This document shows positions 35,072 to 46,714 of a stretch of 64,000 nucleotides of DNA, in pieces. This DNA comes from Antitrichia curtipendula. Lineage: Eukaryota > Streptophyta > Bryopsida > Hypnales > Leucodontaceae. Numbering within the stretch: the stretch's first letter is position 1; every line of letters starts with the position of its first letter. The notes below the pieces were generated by a model. That model saw only the letters and a program-made list of their open reading frames with translations. It searched no databases and was not told the DNA's origin. Both the position numbers and the translations under genes were made by a program. The stretch spans positions 32,054,001-32,118,000 of the forward strand of contig OX579635.1 in assembly GCA_951230915.1 (NCBI GenBank), given 5' to 3'.

Positions 35072-35824
35072 CTATGGTTGATAGTCACTATCTCCTTTGA
35101 CTTCAGCCCCACTACTATGACCTGTTGTATCCCATCCGGAATCATCGTCACTGGATGAATTTTGCATACTATCTGATGAAGGTTGTACAATCTTCCCTCC
35201 TTCTTCTTGTACTTGTTTCGATGTGCTTGATCTCACTGGTCTACCTAACTTATGATCCCTTTTGACTTTTAGTAGAGACTTTCCAATACCTCCCTTAAGA
35301 TCGTGGATTGGTTTCACCTTTCGCTTGGTTAGAGGCAGACTTGCATCAAGGGGGGTTCTACCTACATTTTGTTTTTTCAATGGAGAGATTGCAAAAGGCT
35401 CAATTATTCTTTTCCTCTTAGCTTTTTTGGACTCCTTCACCGTGGGTGGACGTGCTTCCGAACCTCCTGGAATGTTTGTCTTCTCTGCGGACAAAGCTTC
35501 CACTGTAGGGTTAGAAAATTTGATCGGAGAATGCTTTGCATGGCTAGAAAATCGACGAAACATAGACTCCAATGTTTGCACATCATCGTTGTCTGATGAA
35601 ACGGATGGATTGGGATTGGTACCAATATGCAATTCTTTCAAATTGCTCAAATGTTGTTCTTTGAACCGTGAGTCTCCAGGACCATTCAAAGTCGTGCTAC
35701 CGCTTGTATATAGTGCATGTCGAGGACCGCTACGTGATGATAATTGAGGATCTCGCACGAGGTGCTTCATGTCTTTGGCGTTGCGGTGTGGCATTAGGCA
35801 CACGGACTCCAATACACATGGATC
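35072..35824 (-). pseudogene. C-terminal disordered tail of the hAT protein, separated by one in-frame TAA
   Basis: In frame with the transposase above it: after the stop at 35825-35827 the frame stays open for about 250 codons (DPCVLESVCLMPHRN...) to 35072. It holds two Lys/Arg-rich nuclear-signal-like stretches (KESKKAKRKRIIEPF, LTKRKVKPIHDLKGG) and ends in a Ser/Asp-rich segment (DSMQNSSSDDDSGWDTTGHS). No ATG with a good context directly follows the stop. I infer that the tail was part of one longer protein and that the TAA is a later nonsense change; readthrough or a separate ORF are alternatives. Confidence 0.7.
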
Positions 35825-38388
35825 TTAACTTCCCTCTATTCGAGGTGCTTGGGCATTTTGAATGCCGAAAAGTCCAATAGTTTCACTTGTCAATGCCCTT
35901 GGTAATTCAATATTTTGGTTGACCACATTTGTGTGGGATTTCACCCCACACTCTCTCATGTCTTCGTGTTGATCATTTTCTTCCGCTCCTACCGTTGTCA
36001 TGGATGGACACTCGGGAATTCGAATCACTTCATCCATTTGGGGAGTTTCATCACCTATAACCATTTCCTCATCTTCCTCCGCTACCTTCGCATGAGTATT
36101 TTCCCTATTTGCTAGAATGTTTTTACTACGCAACAATCCGGTTCCATCTAAGTATTTAGCTATGGAAGGTCCACCTTCGTCATATTCACAGTCGTCCTCA
36201 TCCAACGGAAACTTATAAGGGTCTTTACAATGATCTCCGATGTCTGCATCATAATGAGATGGGCTTCGAAGCGGTTCATCATCGAAATTGCGGATGCCGT
36301 GGTCATCTTCATCGTCCATGAGGGAATCAACTTCTTTACCGGATTCACCACCCTCGTCTTCCAATGAAGACAAGGCCGAATCCTCCGACTCGAGGTTCTC
36401 ATCGTACCACTTCTTCTCGTCATTTTGCTTTGATGCACCGAGGACTTTGGAATTGGTATACACATATACCAAATCCTGTGCTCTTTGTGGATTCAACTTG
36501 TTCCGATATTTGTTGTGAACAAAAGAATAGCTACTCCAATTTCGTTCACATGAAGACGATGATATCGGTTGGGCCAAAATCCTTTTGGCAATTGGAGCAA
36601 TGAGCTTCCCGCACGCGCCCTCAAAATCCCACCAAGCATGCGCCGACAATTGTTGTTCACCCGGATCCAACATGTTGTGGAACGGAGGTTCCCTATGGCG
36701 GAAGGCTACAAATTCCTTCACCACCTTTGCATACTCTGAAGGTGTACATATTTGCATCAAAACGCGCTTGCATGCAGCCATGGCATCGGTGTCGTCGGCT
36801 AGTTCTTTGTCTTCAAGAAGGTAGGGATTCAAAAGTGCTCCTGCATAATGTAAATCGGTCTTCACCATATCACGTCGTTCGTAGAACGCCTTCACCAACG
36901 GGATGGCTTTATCCAAAGCCAAACAAAAAGGCTCTTTGTCTAAAGCGAGGATGTGCTTCTCTAGTTTCCTCATAATATGTAACACCTTGCCCATGCATGG
37001 TGTCTTCGCATCCAAATCACGAAGAGCACTGACAATTGGAGCTGTCACATCTTCAAAATTTTGACAACGATGCCAAAAATGCCCACTTAGAATGGTCTTC
37101 TTCACCCGTTCGGATTCTAAACGAGTTTTGGATTTTTGCGAGTGTTTTCTAGCATATTCCTCCCATTGCGGGTCCGTCACAGTTTGTTGCAATTGTGCTT
37201 TCACCTTGAGCATACGTGCAACCATGTTGTAATTCGAGGCAAATCTTGTTTCCACTGCCAACAACAAGTTGTACTGCGTCGAATATTTCCGAAGTATCGC
37301 AAGCGGCATGTGCCTCTTCTTGAAGAATTTGACTATCTTTCGGGAATCTTTCACGACGTCATCAATCCATTGTTCGTTTGCCCAATCTTTTAGCAACAAA
37401 TTCAAGGCATGCACCACGCAACCTTGGAAAAAAATGTGGGGATAGGTAGTAGATACCAAACTCCATGCTGCTGGATTTACAGCCGCATTATTTGTACTCA
37501 CCTGCACTACGTTTGCAGAGCCCACTTGTTCTATAAAACTCTCTAATATAGAAGCCAAATATGGAGCATCTTTTGTTTTCCCAGTTGTATCCACCGATCC
37601 TAGGAATTGCTCACCCGCGGATGACACAAGCATGGCATTTATCAATGGCCGATTCGAAACCGAGGTCCACCCATCAATAGACAATGTGGCTCCAAACTTC
37701 CTGATACTGGTTTCTGTCCGCTTACGGAGATTGACCTCTAAGTCTACCTTAGCTTGGTCAAGCAATTTATGACGTAGATCATGGTATGATGGTGGGCTAT
37801 AAGGTTGGTGAAACTCCGCCGTTTTCTTCACTGCTTCTTTGAAGGCTGGATTTCGGGCTACAGCAAATGGTATATTTGCCGCATAAAAGAAATTGGCCCA
37901 CATTGCATTCAAAATGCGTTTATTTGCTTCGTCGAATCCCTCTACTAGCCACTCTGTCTTTGAGGCCTACTGCTTGATGTCCGCTGAGTTCCACGTCCAC
38001 CTGATGCTTGTGTACTTGGATTTCCTTGGGAAGAACCACCAACATATTCCTCTGGTGTCGTGCATGAGTCTTCTTCGGTAGAGTTCACAGTGTCTCTCGC
38101 ATTTGACATAGCACGAACAACCATAGGCATAGGTGTGTCGTTGCCATCCACATTGTGTGGAGTACCTCTTTGTGGAATCACTCCATTGCAATGAACAAAT
38201 AGACCTTGAACTTCAGATGTCATTTGAGTACAAAGGCTGATTCCTTTGTCACGACTCCCCGATGTGCCTGCATATCCCAAATGACTAAACATACGGACCG
38301 GCTTCTTAGCAAATACCAATTTGCAAGCCTTGCATTGTACTTTTCCATTTGATAGGGTTTCGTACCAAGAAGACCAATCCTTGGTCAT
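35825..38388 (-). pseudogene. hAT-superfamily transposase (BED finger, DUF659, hATC), frameshifted
   Basis: Likely start ATG at 38388 (ACCATGACCAAGG). N-terminal BED-type finger: CKAC (38334-38323), His in FSHLGY, then Cys in GISLC. The BED frame ends at 37945 and the transposase frame is open from about 37967 (ASKTEWLVEGFDEANK), so a frameshift or tiny intron lies at 37945-37970. In the second ORF (numbered from its first residue at 37912), DUF659 has FGATLSIDGWTS with Asp80; the expected second acidic box reads VQVSTNNAAV, with Asn141 where Asp is usual. QGCVVHALNLLLKD supplies the Cys/His pair, and the hATC dimerisation block is WWDFEGACGKLIAPIAKR, SSSSCERNWSSYSFVHNKYR (427-470). An acidic region (490-640) follows. 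In the family this enzyme cuts and pastes DNA with an 8-bp duplication. The frameshift and D-to-N change suggest this copy is inactive. Confidence 0.9.
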
Positions 38389-38669
38389 GGTAGCTGTTTT
38401 AGGCTCTGTGTATTGAAACCCTAAATTCAAAACGTAATGATAACAATTGGGTAAAATCGTTCAAATGTTTATGCACAAAGCCTTGGAAAACAAGGCCCCC
38501 CTTTCCATTGAACTATGCATTACCAAGCAAGGGACACAAAAAATTGCAGCGCCTAGCCCTTGGAAATCTTAACGTTCAGTTTCTTAGGAGTGTTTGCAAA
38601 TGTCAATTTCAGGACTCTTATAGTCTTCATCTGTATGTGACCGTTGAATATGGGAAAAAAAAATCCTCC

Positions 38670-39010
38670 CACAACGGTCATACGGACAACGGACGGCCAG
38701 CTGGGCCGTCGGAACAGCGGATGGCAGACGGCGGACGCGAATCTGGTCCGTCCAAACAGCGGACGGGCGGACGGCGGACGGGAAACTAGTCCGTCCGAAC
38801 AGTGGACGGGAATCTGGTCCGTCCGAACAGCGGACCGGCGGACGGCGGACTGAAGCCGTCGGATCAGCGGACGGGCGGACAGGAATCTGGGCCATCAGAT
38901 CAGCGGATGGGCGGTTGGTGGACGGGAATCTGGACCGTCGATTCAGCGGATGGGCGGACGGCGGACCGCGGACGGGCCGACCTAAAACCTGTCGGGTGGA
39001 CAGGCCGTTC
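38670..39010. repeat. GC-rich CGGACGG array 5' of the hAT transposase gene
   Basis: About 340 bases of irregular repeats of GCGGACGGGCGGAC, GGGAATCTGGTCCGTC and CCGTCCGAACAG. It lies 280-620 bp upstream of the minus-strand BED/hAT start at 38388. Related arrays stand in the same position before the kinase-like and RING genes. The long ORFs crossing it are by-products of stop-free composition. Confidence 0.88.
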
Positions 39011-39474
39011 TTACAATTTCGGTAAGATGTTTGAAGTGTGCAGACAGGCGGACAAGTGGATTACGCGGTAAGAAATGTATGTGCAAATGAAAATGGGTGA
39101 TTTGTAGGCATGGGATTATAGAAGATAACATAACAATAACTTGAAATGATTTTGTACAAATGTACAATAGGTATGATCTTGTGCAATAGGTACGCAAAAG
39201 AAACATATTTGACAAATAAAGAAGGCAAAATTTACCATTATGAAAAAACAAATCCAAACATATTTGTATTGCATAAATATTTATACATTAATTAAAAGCA
39301 ACTCATGACATATCATGAGTGTTGTACATTACTAATATTGAATCCTCATGAGATTCAAATAAGTACAAAACAAATTTCATTGGTTAACCCCCTAATACAA
39401 ACACTATTTTGTATCATCGCTACCGTTTGCGGAAATATGAGAGGCACCCTCTAACCCTCTTGTTCCTTAAGTCT

Positions 39475-40274
39475 TCAACTTGCTCTACGAGTTTGAGGAC
39501 CACCCGACCCGGAGGCTATGCCCCCTCCTGATCGTACTTCCCTGTCCACGGCGATGAATTGTCGTTTGGTTTCTGGAGAGTAGTCATCTTCGTCTTCCAT
39601 CTTCCGTTTATTTTTCCTTGTGGGAGACAAATCTACTTCCTATGCCTTTAACGCTCTCAAAGCCGAATAAATCTTTTCTATCATAGCATTTATCGCTTTC
39701 TCATCATCTCAAGGAGTCAACGAGATCGCTTGCCCTGTGCCATGTAGAAAAGTCCTCCACGTTGTTATAATGTCGGTGATCCTCTTATCAAATGCACTTG
39801 CCACCTCCACGAGTGCATGTTCTGTGCTTGATAGCCCATCTACATTAAAAGCAGCACAAACTTGCGCAGCTTCTTCCAATTTTGATAAGAAGAGGGCCCT
39901 CCCTATTAAGCTGTGATTGTATGCTTCGTACTGCTCATTGAACTCTTGGGATGGTTGCACTTCTATCCAGACGCCATCTTCTCCTTTCCGCACTTCTTTT
40001 TCAGGAAATCGGAAGAACTTTTGATGTGAGATGCTCCAGTATCCCCCCATGCTACAACAAAACAATTCTCGAGCCTCCAAGTCTTCAATACCCCTGGTCC
40101 GCAACTCCACCTCTCTATTGCGCGTCATCCAATCAAAGTCATCCAATTCGTCATTGTAGTTCTCACAAACATCATGCATGAGTTTTTGTGCATTCCAAAT
40201 TAGAGGTCGCCCCCAATGAATGTAATTTTGGAATAGAAATGGCTTTTGGTCAAGTGGAAGGGTCCATCTATTGT
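39475..40274 (-). pseudogene. C-terminal part of the RING/coiled-coil gene, beyond the CACTA insertion
   Basis: Continues the frame of the upstream part (42846-45458) once the CACTA element and one GTT copy are removed: ...PSSHK joins HNRWTLPLDQKPF with no shift. The 188-codon piece to 39709 holds Trp-rich and acidic segments (DELDDFDWMTRNREVELR, FCCSMGGYWSISHQKFFRF) and a helical end (EHALVEVASAFDKRITDII). After a TGA at 39709-39711 the same frame reads DDEKAINAMIEKIYSALRAL, a TAG at 39640-39642, then a basic tail (SPTRKNKRKMEDEDDY...) to a final TGA at 39475. Both internal stops could come from TGG, CGA or CAG by transitions. No known family recognised for this end. Confidence 0.75.
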
Positions 40275-40595
40275 GTTCACTAGTAGAAAAAAACAGTGAC
40301 CAGATTAACAAAACTCAACACAAAAGTGTTGATTTTTTTGTTACTTTGGACGTGTTGATTTGAACACAAAAGTGTTGATTTTTTAACAAAATAGTCCTGA
40401 ATCTTAACAAAAAAGTGTTCATTTTCTAACAAAAAAGTGTTGATTTTTTTGTTAATTTGGACATTTTTTTTGAAATATTTTTTTAAAAATTCATAAAATA
40501 TATTTTTCATCGTCTAGGGTAGTGCCACATGGCCGGCAATCCAACTACCACGTGGCAACCTTGCCAATTGCCACATGGCAATGGCTTCCATGGAA

Positions 40596-40682
40596 ATGAA
40601 GCCACCGGGGTTTGAACCCGGGACCTCATGGTTAGAGGCCAAGGCTCTTGCCAAGGCACCAACCTTTCAAGTTGTTTGATTA
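40596..40682 (-). repeat. tRNA-like segment (SINE-head-like) inside the CACTA element
   Basis: On the minus strand it reads GGTGCCTTGGCAAGAGCC, CTCTAACCATGAGGTC, then GGGTTCAAACCCC, resembling A-box, anticodon-arm and B-box/T-arm parts of a tRNA. Spacing and acceptor stem are not those of an intact tRNA, so it is more likely a SINE head or tRNA-derived filler. Confidence 0.45.
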
Positions 40683-41334
40683 CTTAGGGAATAGAAATCC
40701 ATTTAGATAGTTTTTTCGGATTTTTTTCATTCTTTTTTAAAGTCAGCAGACTTTAGGAGCAATTCAGACACATTTTTTGGAAAAACTTCAGACTAGAAAA
40801 CGTTGACAAATCCAGTTATCTTTCACCTCCAACAATTTTTTTGAGATTCTGACCTACCATTCAAAAGTTATGAACAAAAATCAGAGAGGGATGAAAATGA
40901 ATATTTATTTTTAAAATTTTTAAACTCCCTCTCTGATTTTCGTCCATAACTTTTGATTGGTAGGTCAAAATCTCAAAAAAATTGTTGGAGGCAGAAGATA
41001 ACTTAATTTTTCAACTTTTTTAAGTTCAAAGTTTTTCCAAAAAAGTTCTTTTACTGGGTCTGAATCGTCTTTTAAGTCTGCTGACTTTTTAGAAAATCGA
41101 TTAGTGATGACTTAATTTTTTTTTAAATCTACATTGTAAAATTAAGACTCCAAAGGCTTCTAAAGAAAAAAAAGATTTAAAATATACTTATATTTGAATT
41201 TGGAGTTGAGGTATATAATTTTATTTACTTTATTCTTTAATGTTTTTCCCATTAAAAGTCAGTAGACTTTGGTGGCAGTTTTGTCCTAGAAGATAAACTT
41301 TTCAAAACATTCTTTGAACTAATGAAAGTTTTAA

Positions 41335-42258
41335 CCCCTAAAGGACCATTGTCCCCTCGGGGGACAAATGGATTTTCGGGCAGGTACCCTGCGAGCTGAA
41401 ATTTTCTCCTGATTTTTTGAAACTTTTTTGGGAGGTAGAAAATCTGATTAGCTTTATGGGAATATAACTTTTTTCACAATCGGTGCCCGGGAAAAAAAGT
41501 TATGCCCAAATAAGCTCAAAACAGGGGTCGAGGGGCAGCAAAAAAAATTTGCAATTTTTTTTTTTTTTTTTTCTAATTTTTTTTTCTTGTAGATTATATT
41601 TTTGTCTATCTGAAAAGCTTTGATTCATTTCATTTGGATTTTTTATGAGAATGTTATGGACAAGCTTGTTTTTCGGGCACTTAGAGCATCTTCCTGAAAA
41701 AATAACTTGTAGGATTCATTTCTGAATGTAACTTTTATAATTTTTCAAAAAAAGAAGTTCCACAAGGTTTAGTTTTTTTGCTAGAACAATCTCACCACTG
41801 GGATTAGTGATTTTTAATTCCATATAAAAGATATTAATATTTTAGATTTTCTTTCTATCTTGTACCTACTTCTACTTAACAATTTCTTTAATAATGAAAA
41901 TTAAGTTTTTTTGGATTTTCTTTTTTTCCCTAGACTTTCAACTCAATTCTCCACTATAAAGATTAAAAGCTCAAAACTCTGTAGTGCAAAATATTTAAGT
42001 TAAAAATGTTCAAAGTCATAAAATCTAGTCCCGCAATGTGCTGAAAAACTTGTTTTTTTCACTTTAAACGCAGATATCTTGCAATCTGTGCGGTCAAAAA
42101 TTCTGAAATTTTTTCCATACATTTTCATACTAGTTAGGTATAAGATCCTACAGTTAGATGTGAAAAAAAAAACAATTTTCAGTTTTTTATACTCTTTGCT
42201 ATAGAAATGGCAGTTTTGAGTGTTTTTTGGCAGAAAAATGGCCTTGGTCCTTTAGGGG
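41335..42258. mobile_element. TTAA-flanked MITE, copy F (924 bp), nested in the CACTA element
   Basis: TTAA at 41331-41334 and 42259-42262. The left end CCCCTAAAGGACCATTGTCC is followed by CTCGGGGGACAAATGG; the right end is GCCTTGGTCCTTTAGGGG. It is the intact representative of the subfamily also seen at 17350-21876 and 56930-59937. A poly-T/A tract (41548-41585) lies inside. No coding capacity. Confidence 0.9.
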
Positions 42259-42845
42259 TTAAGATGAAAACATCTTTCACCTCCAACAATCCGTTTAAGA
42301 TTTAAATCTTTAAATTAAAAGTTATGGACAAAAATCAGAGAAGGTGTTTCAAAATATAAAAAAGAATGTCCATTTTTACCCCTCTCTGATTTTTGTTCAT
42401 AACTTTTGATTAGAAGATCTAAATCTCAAAAAAAAAATTTGGAGGTGAAAAATATATCAATTTTACAACTTTCATTAGTCCAAAGTTTCTTGAAAAAAAT
42501 AATTTTTCAAGGTGAAAATTGCCCCTAAAGTCTGCTGACTTTAATAAACACCGAATTGTGTACTTATTTTGTTCTTAAATCTACATTGTATATTGAAGAT
42601 TCTTAAAGATTTTTGAAGATTTCTAAGATTTCTAAAAAGATTCAAAAGATTCTAAAAGATTCCAAAAGATTCCCAAAAAATTAACAAAATTTTGTTGATG
42701 TGGTAATTGCACTATCCAAATCAACAAAAAAATTTGTTAATTAGGGCATAGTTAACAAAAATTTGTGAAAGTGGACGTTGTAGTACCCAAATTAACAAAA
42801 AATTGTTAATGTTTTGTTAATTTGGGCACTGTTTTTCTAGTAGTG

Positions 42846-45458
42846 GTTTGTGGCTAGAGGGCATGCTCTCCTCGTGCCCAACCATTTCGTAAAACCTAGG
42901 GCTCAAAGGAGACCGACACTCGGGACAAACCGAACGAACAAGGGATGATTTCACCATGCACGTGATATGGTAAGTGTGGCGACATTGGCCCATGATTAAG
43001 GCGCCCTCGGGACCAAAATGATTTAGACAAAGGCTGCATTTACCCTCCAATAGGTCCGTATTTGAACTTTCACCATGCACTACTATCTTGTTCGCCTCTT
43101 TGATGTGCGATGAATGCGTGTTGTAAGGGGCCCAACCTTCTTCTACTTCCAAGGTCCAATTCATGGACTTTGACGCAATCTTCTGCGCGTCATTCAATCG
43201 CTCAAACATTGCTGACATGTCCCCCCAATATGTGACGTCAATTGAACCCCAATGATGTACCTCAAACATCCTTCTAATATATAAGAGGTCAGAGGAAATG
43301 GCATCGCATTGCTCCTTCGACTTCATGGCTAATTTGAGAAGCCCCTTCATTGCTCGGGTTACTACAGACGGTTTGTCTTGTAGTTTTTGAACCCACGTCA
43401 ACCAACGAGTGTCGGAACTGCTCTTTGGCAAGCATTTATCTAGCTTCATTACTTGCATCATTTTCTGATATTGTGCCTCCAAATAGACGTTTTGTTGAGT
43501 TACCAACTCTAGTTCATGCTTCACCTCTTCAAACTCGTGGCCTTCCGTTTGCATGGACGCGTCTTGGATGTGGGAGGAGGATTATCCATGGCGGTTTTGG
43601 ATATTACTTCCTTTTGGTTGTTTTCCTCAACCGCTTCTATATGCACGGCTCCGCCGGTCTTTGGAAGAACATATCCTCCATCCTTCAAATTTTTTTGCTT
43701 GAGCGCTACAATTTCGTACTCCAATTTCTCGATCAATTCCCTTTGAGCAACTAGAGTGTCATATTGGGAATCCAGTGCGTTCGCAGATCTTTCATAATTA
43801 GCGGACACTCCTTTGAATGCATCCTTCAATTGCTTGTGGTCTTCTTTCAATTTCTCGTGCTCTATCTTCAAGGCCTTGTATTTCCCATTCTCTTCAGCGA
43901 ACATGAGCAGCTTGTGATTATTTTCGACCCGCTCCTCCAATAATGGTTTCATAGACGTGACGAAATTCCAAAACGACAAGGCACCTTCCACCAACTCGGG
44001 CCCGGATTTGGTGAATATCTGAGCAACTTCCATAAATTTGGGGGCAATGCTAGCTACAAATTGAGCTGTAATCGACAATCTTTTTGAGGTGATCACAAAA
44101 TTGGGCCATTCATCACTGTATTCGGCGATGGGATTACTCGGTCCGGCCTCGTTTGCGGTTTCAGTTAAGCCCGCCTTGTTTGCGGGGTTACTAGGACCGG
44201 CCTCATTTGTCTCGATTACTTGCTTTGGTTAAAGAGAGATGTCTTGTTGATGTGCCCAAAACAAATAAGAAGCTTCCAACAAGCTTTCCAATTCACTTGC
44301 CATTGGCAAATGACAAAGATCCTCCAATTGTGCGTCATTTTGAGTTGACAAATGCGGATAGCTCTTATCCAATGGGTTGTCATCAATGGACACATTTTGC
44401 GCCATGCCATCGAGTTGCTTTCCATTTTTTGGCAACATCTGCCCTTCAACTCTTGGGCTCGATACGGGGCCCAACATCGGGCTTGATACGGGGCCCAATA
44501 CGGGGCTCGATACGGGGCCCAATACGGGACTCAATACGGGGCTCGGTGTGGTTGGCAAGTCTTGATTGCAAGGTACTTGTGTCATAAAATTCGTAGCATC
44601 GCTCGCTATGATATTATCAATTGATGCAATGGCCCTTGCCATTTGTTCGGGACGAACCTCTTCCCGATGTTTTTGTGGTGCAGACGGGATCACCGGTTCC
44701 TCCTTCACGGGCCGCATGCTTGAAGCACCACTTTGTTCACCCACGGATGTAAAAATGCGTGTGCATATCCAACCCGCCCGAGGAGTTGAAAACACCTCTC
44801 CGTCAACACCTTCCACCGTGGCATTTGACATTGTAGTTGGAATCTTCGTAGAATCCAAATGTACTCCAATATTTCCCCCCTCCATGATCTCTTTTTTAAC
44901 CTGCATTAAAGCATGTTTTTGTCGCTTCTGTGATTTTGGTGCCTCACTTGGACTTGCCTTTGGATCATACAAATCGGAAATATCTTTTTGCCCTTTTGTA
45001 AGCAAAAGCGGAGCCGTAGTTGTCGTTGGATATGTGCTCCAGTCCACCTTCCGAGCCAATATGAGCTCAGCATACACCATAGAGGCCACGCTGTAGTTTA
45101 TGAGACCCTTACTCATTGATTTGTCCTCGAAGAGGGCCCGCCAAACCTCAAGTGATCGATGGACAAAATGTCCATCCTTGCAATTCGATGGCCTGCAACA
45201 GAACCCTCGTGTGTGAATAATGTGGAACTCACGAGGCCACAACTTGTCGATGTGATACATTTTCACATATCTTTTGCAGATTTTGGAGGTCCAATAAGTT
45301 TCTTCCTCCTTCTCCCATTCGCTCTCCGCTTTGATATTTGGATCATCTAAAATGTCCCAGTGAAGCTCGTGGGCAGTCCCCTTTGATTTTGTCTTCGCGC
45401 TCTTGCCACCTCTTGAAGTCATCGCTACAGTACCCTTGCTTGTACCTTCCGTTGTCAT
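42846..45458 (-). pseudogene. RING-H2/coiled-coil gene, N-terminal and central part
   Basis: Likely start ATG 45458 (GCCATGACA). N-terminus basic (GGKSAKTKSKG), then a domain shared with the gene at 30830 (ICKRYVKMYHIDKLWPREFH, CCRPSNCKDGHFVHRS, NYSVASMVYAELILARKVDW). A disordered region follows with PVLGPVSSP repeats (DNA repeat of GATACGGGGCCCAA, about 44455-44545). A TAA at 44229-44231 is in frame with open sequence after it (PKQVIETNEAGPSNPA). Then comes a coiled coil (about 43930-43690: EHEKLKEDHKQLKDAF, LEYEIVALKQKN), a frameshift at 43521-43580, a helical segment, and a RING-H2 finger at about 43035-42895 (CSLC, CRHTYHITC, CPEC). The frame then runs into the CACTA element at 42846. RING-H2 proteins are usually E3 ubiquitin ligases; which partner this one would modify is unknown. 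Confidence 0.78.
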
Positions 45459-45604
45459 GGCTGACGACAAGTGATATCAAAAAATAATTGACCTCACTCT
45501 CCACCCGTATAGGAGCAACCAGCACAATGAAGCAATGGTTGTAACGTCCGACACGGGTTCCACCTCTAAATGGAGAGAAGAAGTGAGGAAAAATGGAAGG
45601 GCCA

Positions 45605-45968
45605 TCCGCCTTTATACCCGTCCGCCACCAAACCTAAAGTAGGTCAAGCTGCGGACGCCCTCCCAAACCTCCCGAAGCGGACTAGGTCGTCCGATTGATC
45701 GGACGAACCTACTGTCCGCTCGATCGGACGGTCTGGCCGTCCGATCAAGCGGACGGACTGACTGTCCGCTGGATCGGGTGGCCGGATCGTCCGAGTCGAA
45801 CCGCCCGTCGGCCGACCGCTGTCCGCCCGTCCGCCCCGACTGCCGTCCGCCCCGTCCGCCCGTCCCGTGGTCTGCGTCCATCGGACGGTGGCCACTACGT
45901 CCGTTGCGTCCGGACGTCCGATTTTTGGACATAATTTGCCCCCGGACGTTCCAATTCGTCAACCCTGG
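45605..45968. repeat. GC-rich CCGTCCG array 5' of the RING gene, ending in a hAT-like terminus
   Basis: Irregular CCGTCCG, GATCGGACG and CCGCCCGTCCG repeats lie 150-500 bp upstream of the minus-strand start at 45458. At the right edge the sequence ends TCAACCCTG (45960-45968), whose complement CAGGGTTGA matches the CAGGGTTGTC start of the hAT MITE at 46715. If this is a real transposon end, the next eight bases (GTTGACCA, 45969-45976) would be its target duplication. No matching left end was found in the window. Confidence 0.75.
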
Positions 45969-46714
45969 TTGACCATCCGGAAAAGGTTCTTCTGTAAGTC
46001 GGAAGATGATGGGATTTTTCACGTGACCTCTTAGGGAGTTGCGTGAAAGACGTGCAGGTGCATATCCGTACCTGGCAGGATTGGTCAGTGGAGATGGAAC
46101 TAGCCATCTCCTTGAATTAGCAACGGTGCGAGAATCTTTTGCAAATAGAGGAATCTTGGCAAATTGATTTTGTCGTTGGACTCCTGGCATGGGATTTATC
46201 CTAGCACACCATCCTTGGGCTGTAGATTCCTCCACGGGCCTGGTCTTGTGTCAGTGGCTCCTGCATGCTAACAATCGAGGTTTGAGGAATTCTAAACCTA
46301 ACTCTAGGACCCGACCTAGTGGCCTTGTTTTGAATCCCTTGGACCGATTTAGCCATGAATTGCCACATTCATGGTGGGATTTAGCCCTTTTGGGCCTATG
46401 TGACTCAAATCCTCCAAATCTAACTATTTCGTTCTTTCTACCTATTTTTAGGCCAGGTTTGGTGGGATTCTAAGTCTAAATACAAATCTAGACCAAATAC
46501 TATAATGGGTATGTCACAACCCTATTTTGGTTCTACACTCTTTTTATGGTTTTTTGTATACTTTTCTTAACTTTAAATTGCAAATTTCCAAAAAAATAAT
46601 TCTACAAGTCCCAAATGACAAATTGGAAGCTCACATATAGCGACCATCTGCGGTATGATTTGCAAAATCATAAGGACCCAACATCTCTTGCTGCAACTAC
46701 CCTTGGGTATATGG

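Larger units (their letters stand above)
40278..42845. mobile_element. Non-autonomous CACTA element inserted in the RING gene, TSD GTT
   Basis: The left end CACTAGTAGAAAAAAACAGT and the complement of the right end CACTACTAGAAAAACAGTGC are matching inverted repeats continuing into ATTAACAAAAC. The flanks GTT (40275-40277) and GTT (42846-42848) are a perfect 3-bp duplication. Subterminal TTAACAAAA/TTTTGTTAA words recur many times at both ends. Inside are a hairpin (about 40829-40893 against 40923-40988, AACTTTTGATTGGTAGGTCA), a tRNA-like segment, and a nested TTAA-flanked MITE (41335-42258). No transposase. Confidence 0.93.

Noticed and set aside
38508..39071. ORFs in both strands across the array before the hAT gene
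   Set aside because: Same cause: stop-poor GC-rich repeat; frames overlap and share no conserved residues.
40596..40682. Functional tRNA gene
   Set aside because: Arms and acceptor stem do not close into a standard cloverleaf; better explained as tRNA-derived repeat.
45612..46235. 207-codon ORF crossing the third GC-rich array
   Set aside because: Most of it is repeat-derived Arg/Asp/Gly/Ser; start and end lie in unrelated sequence.
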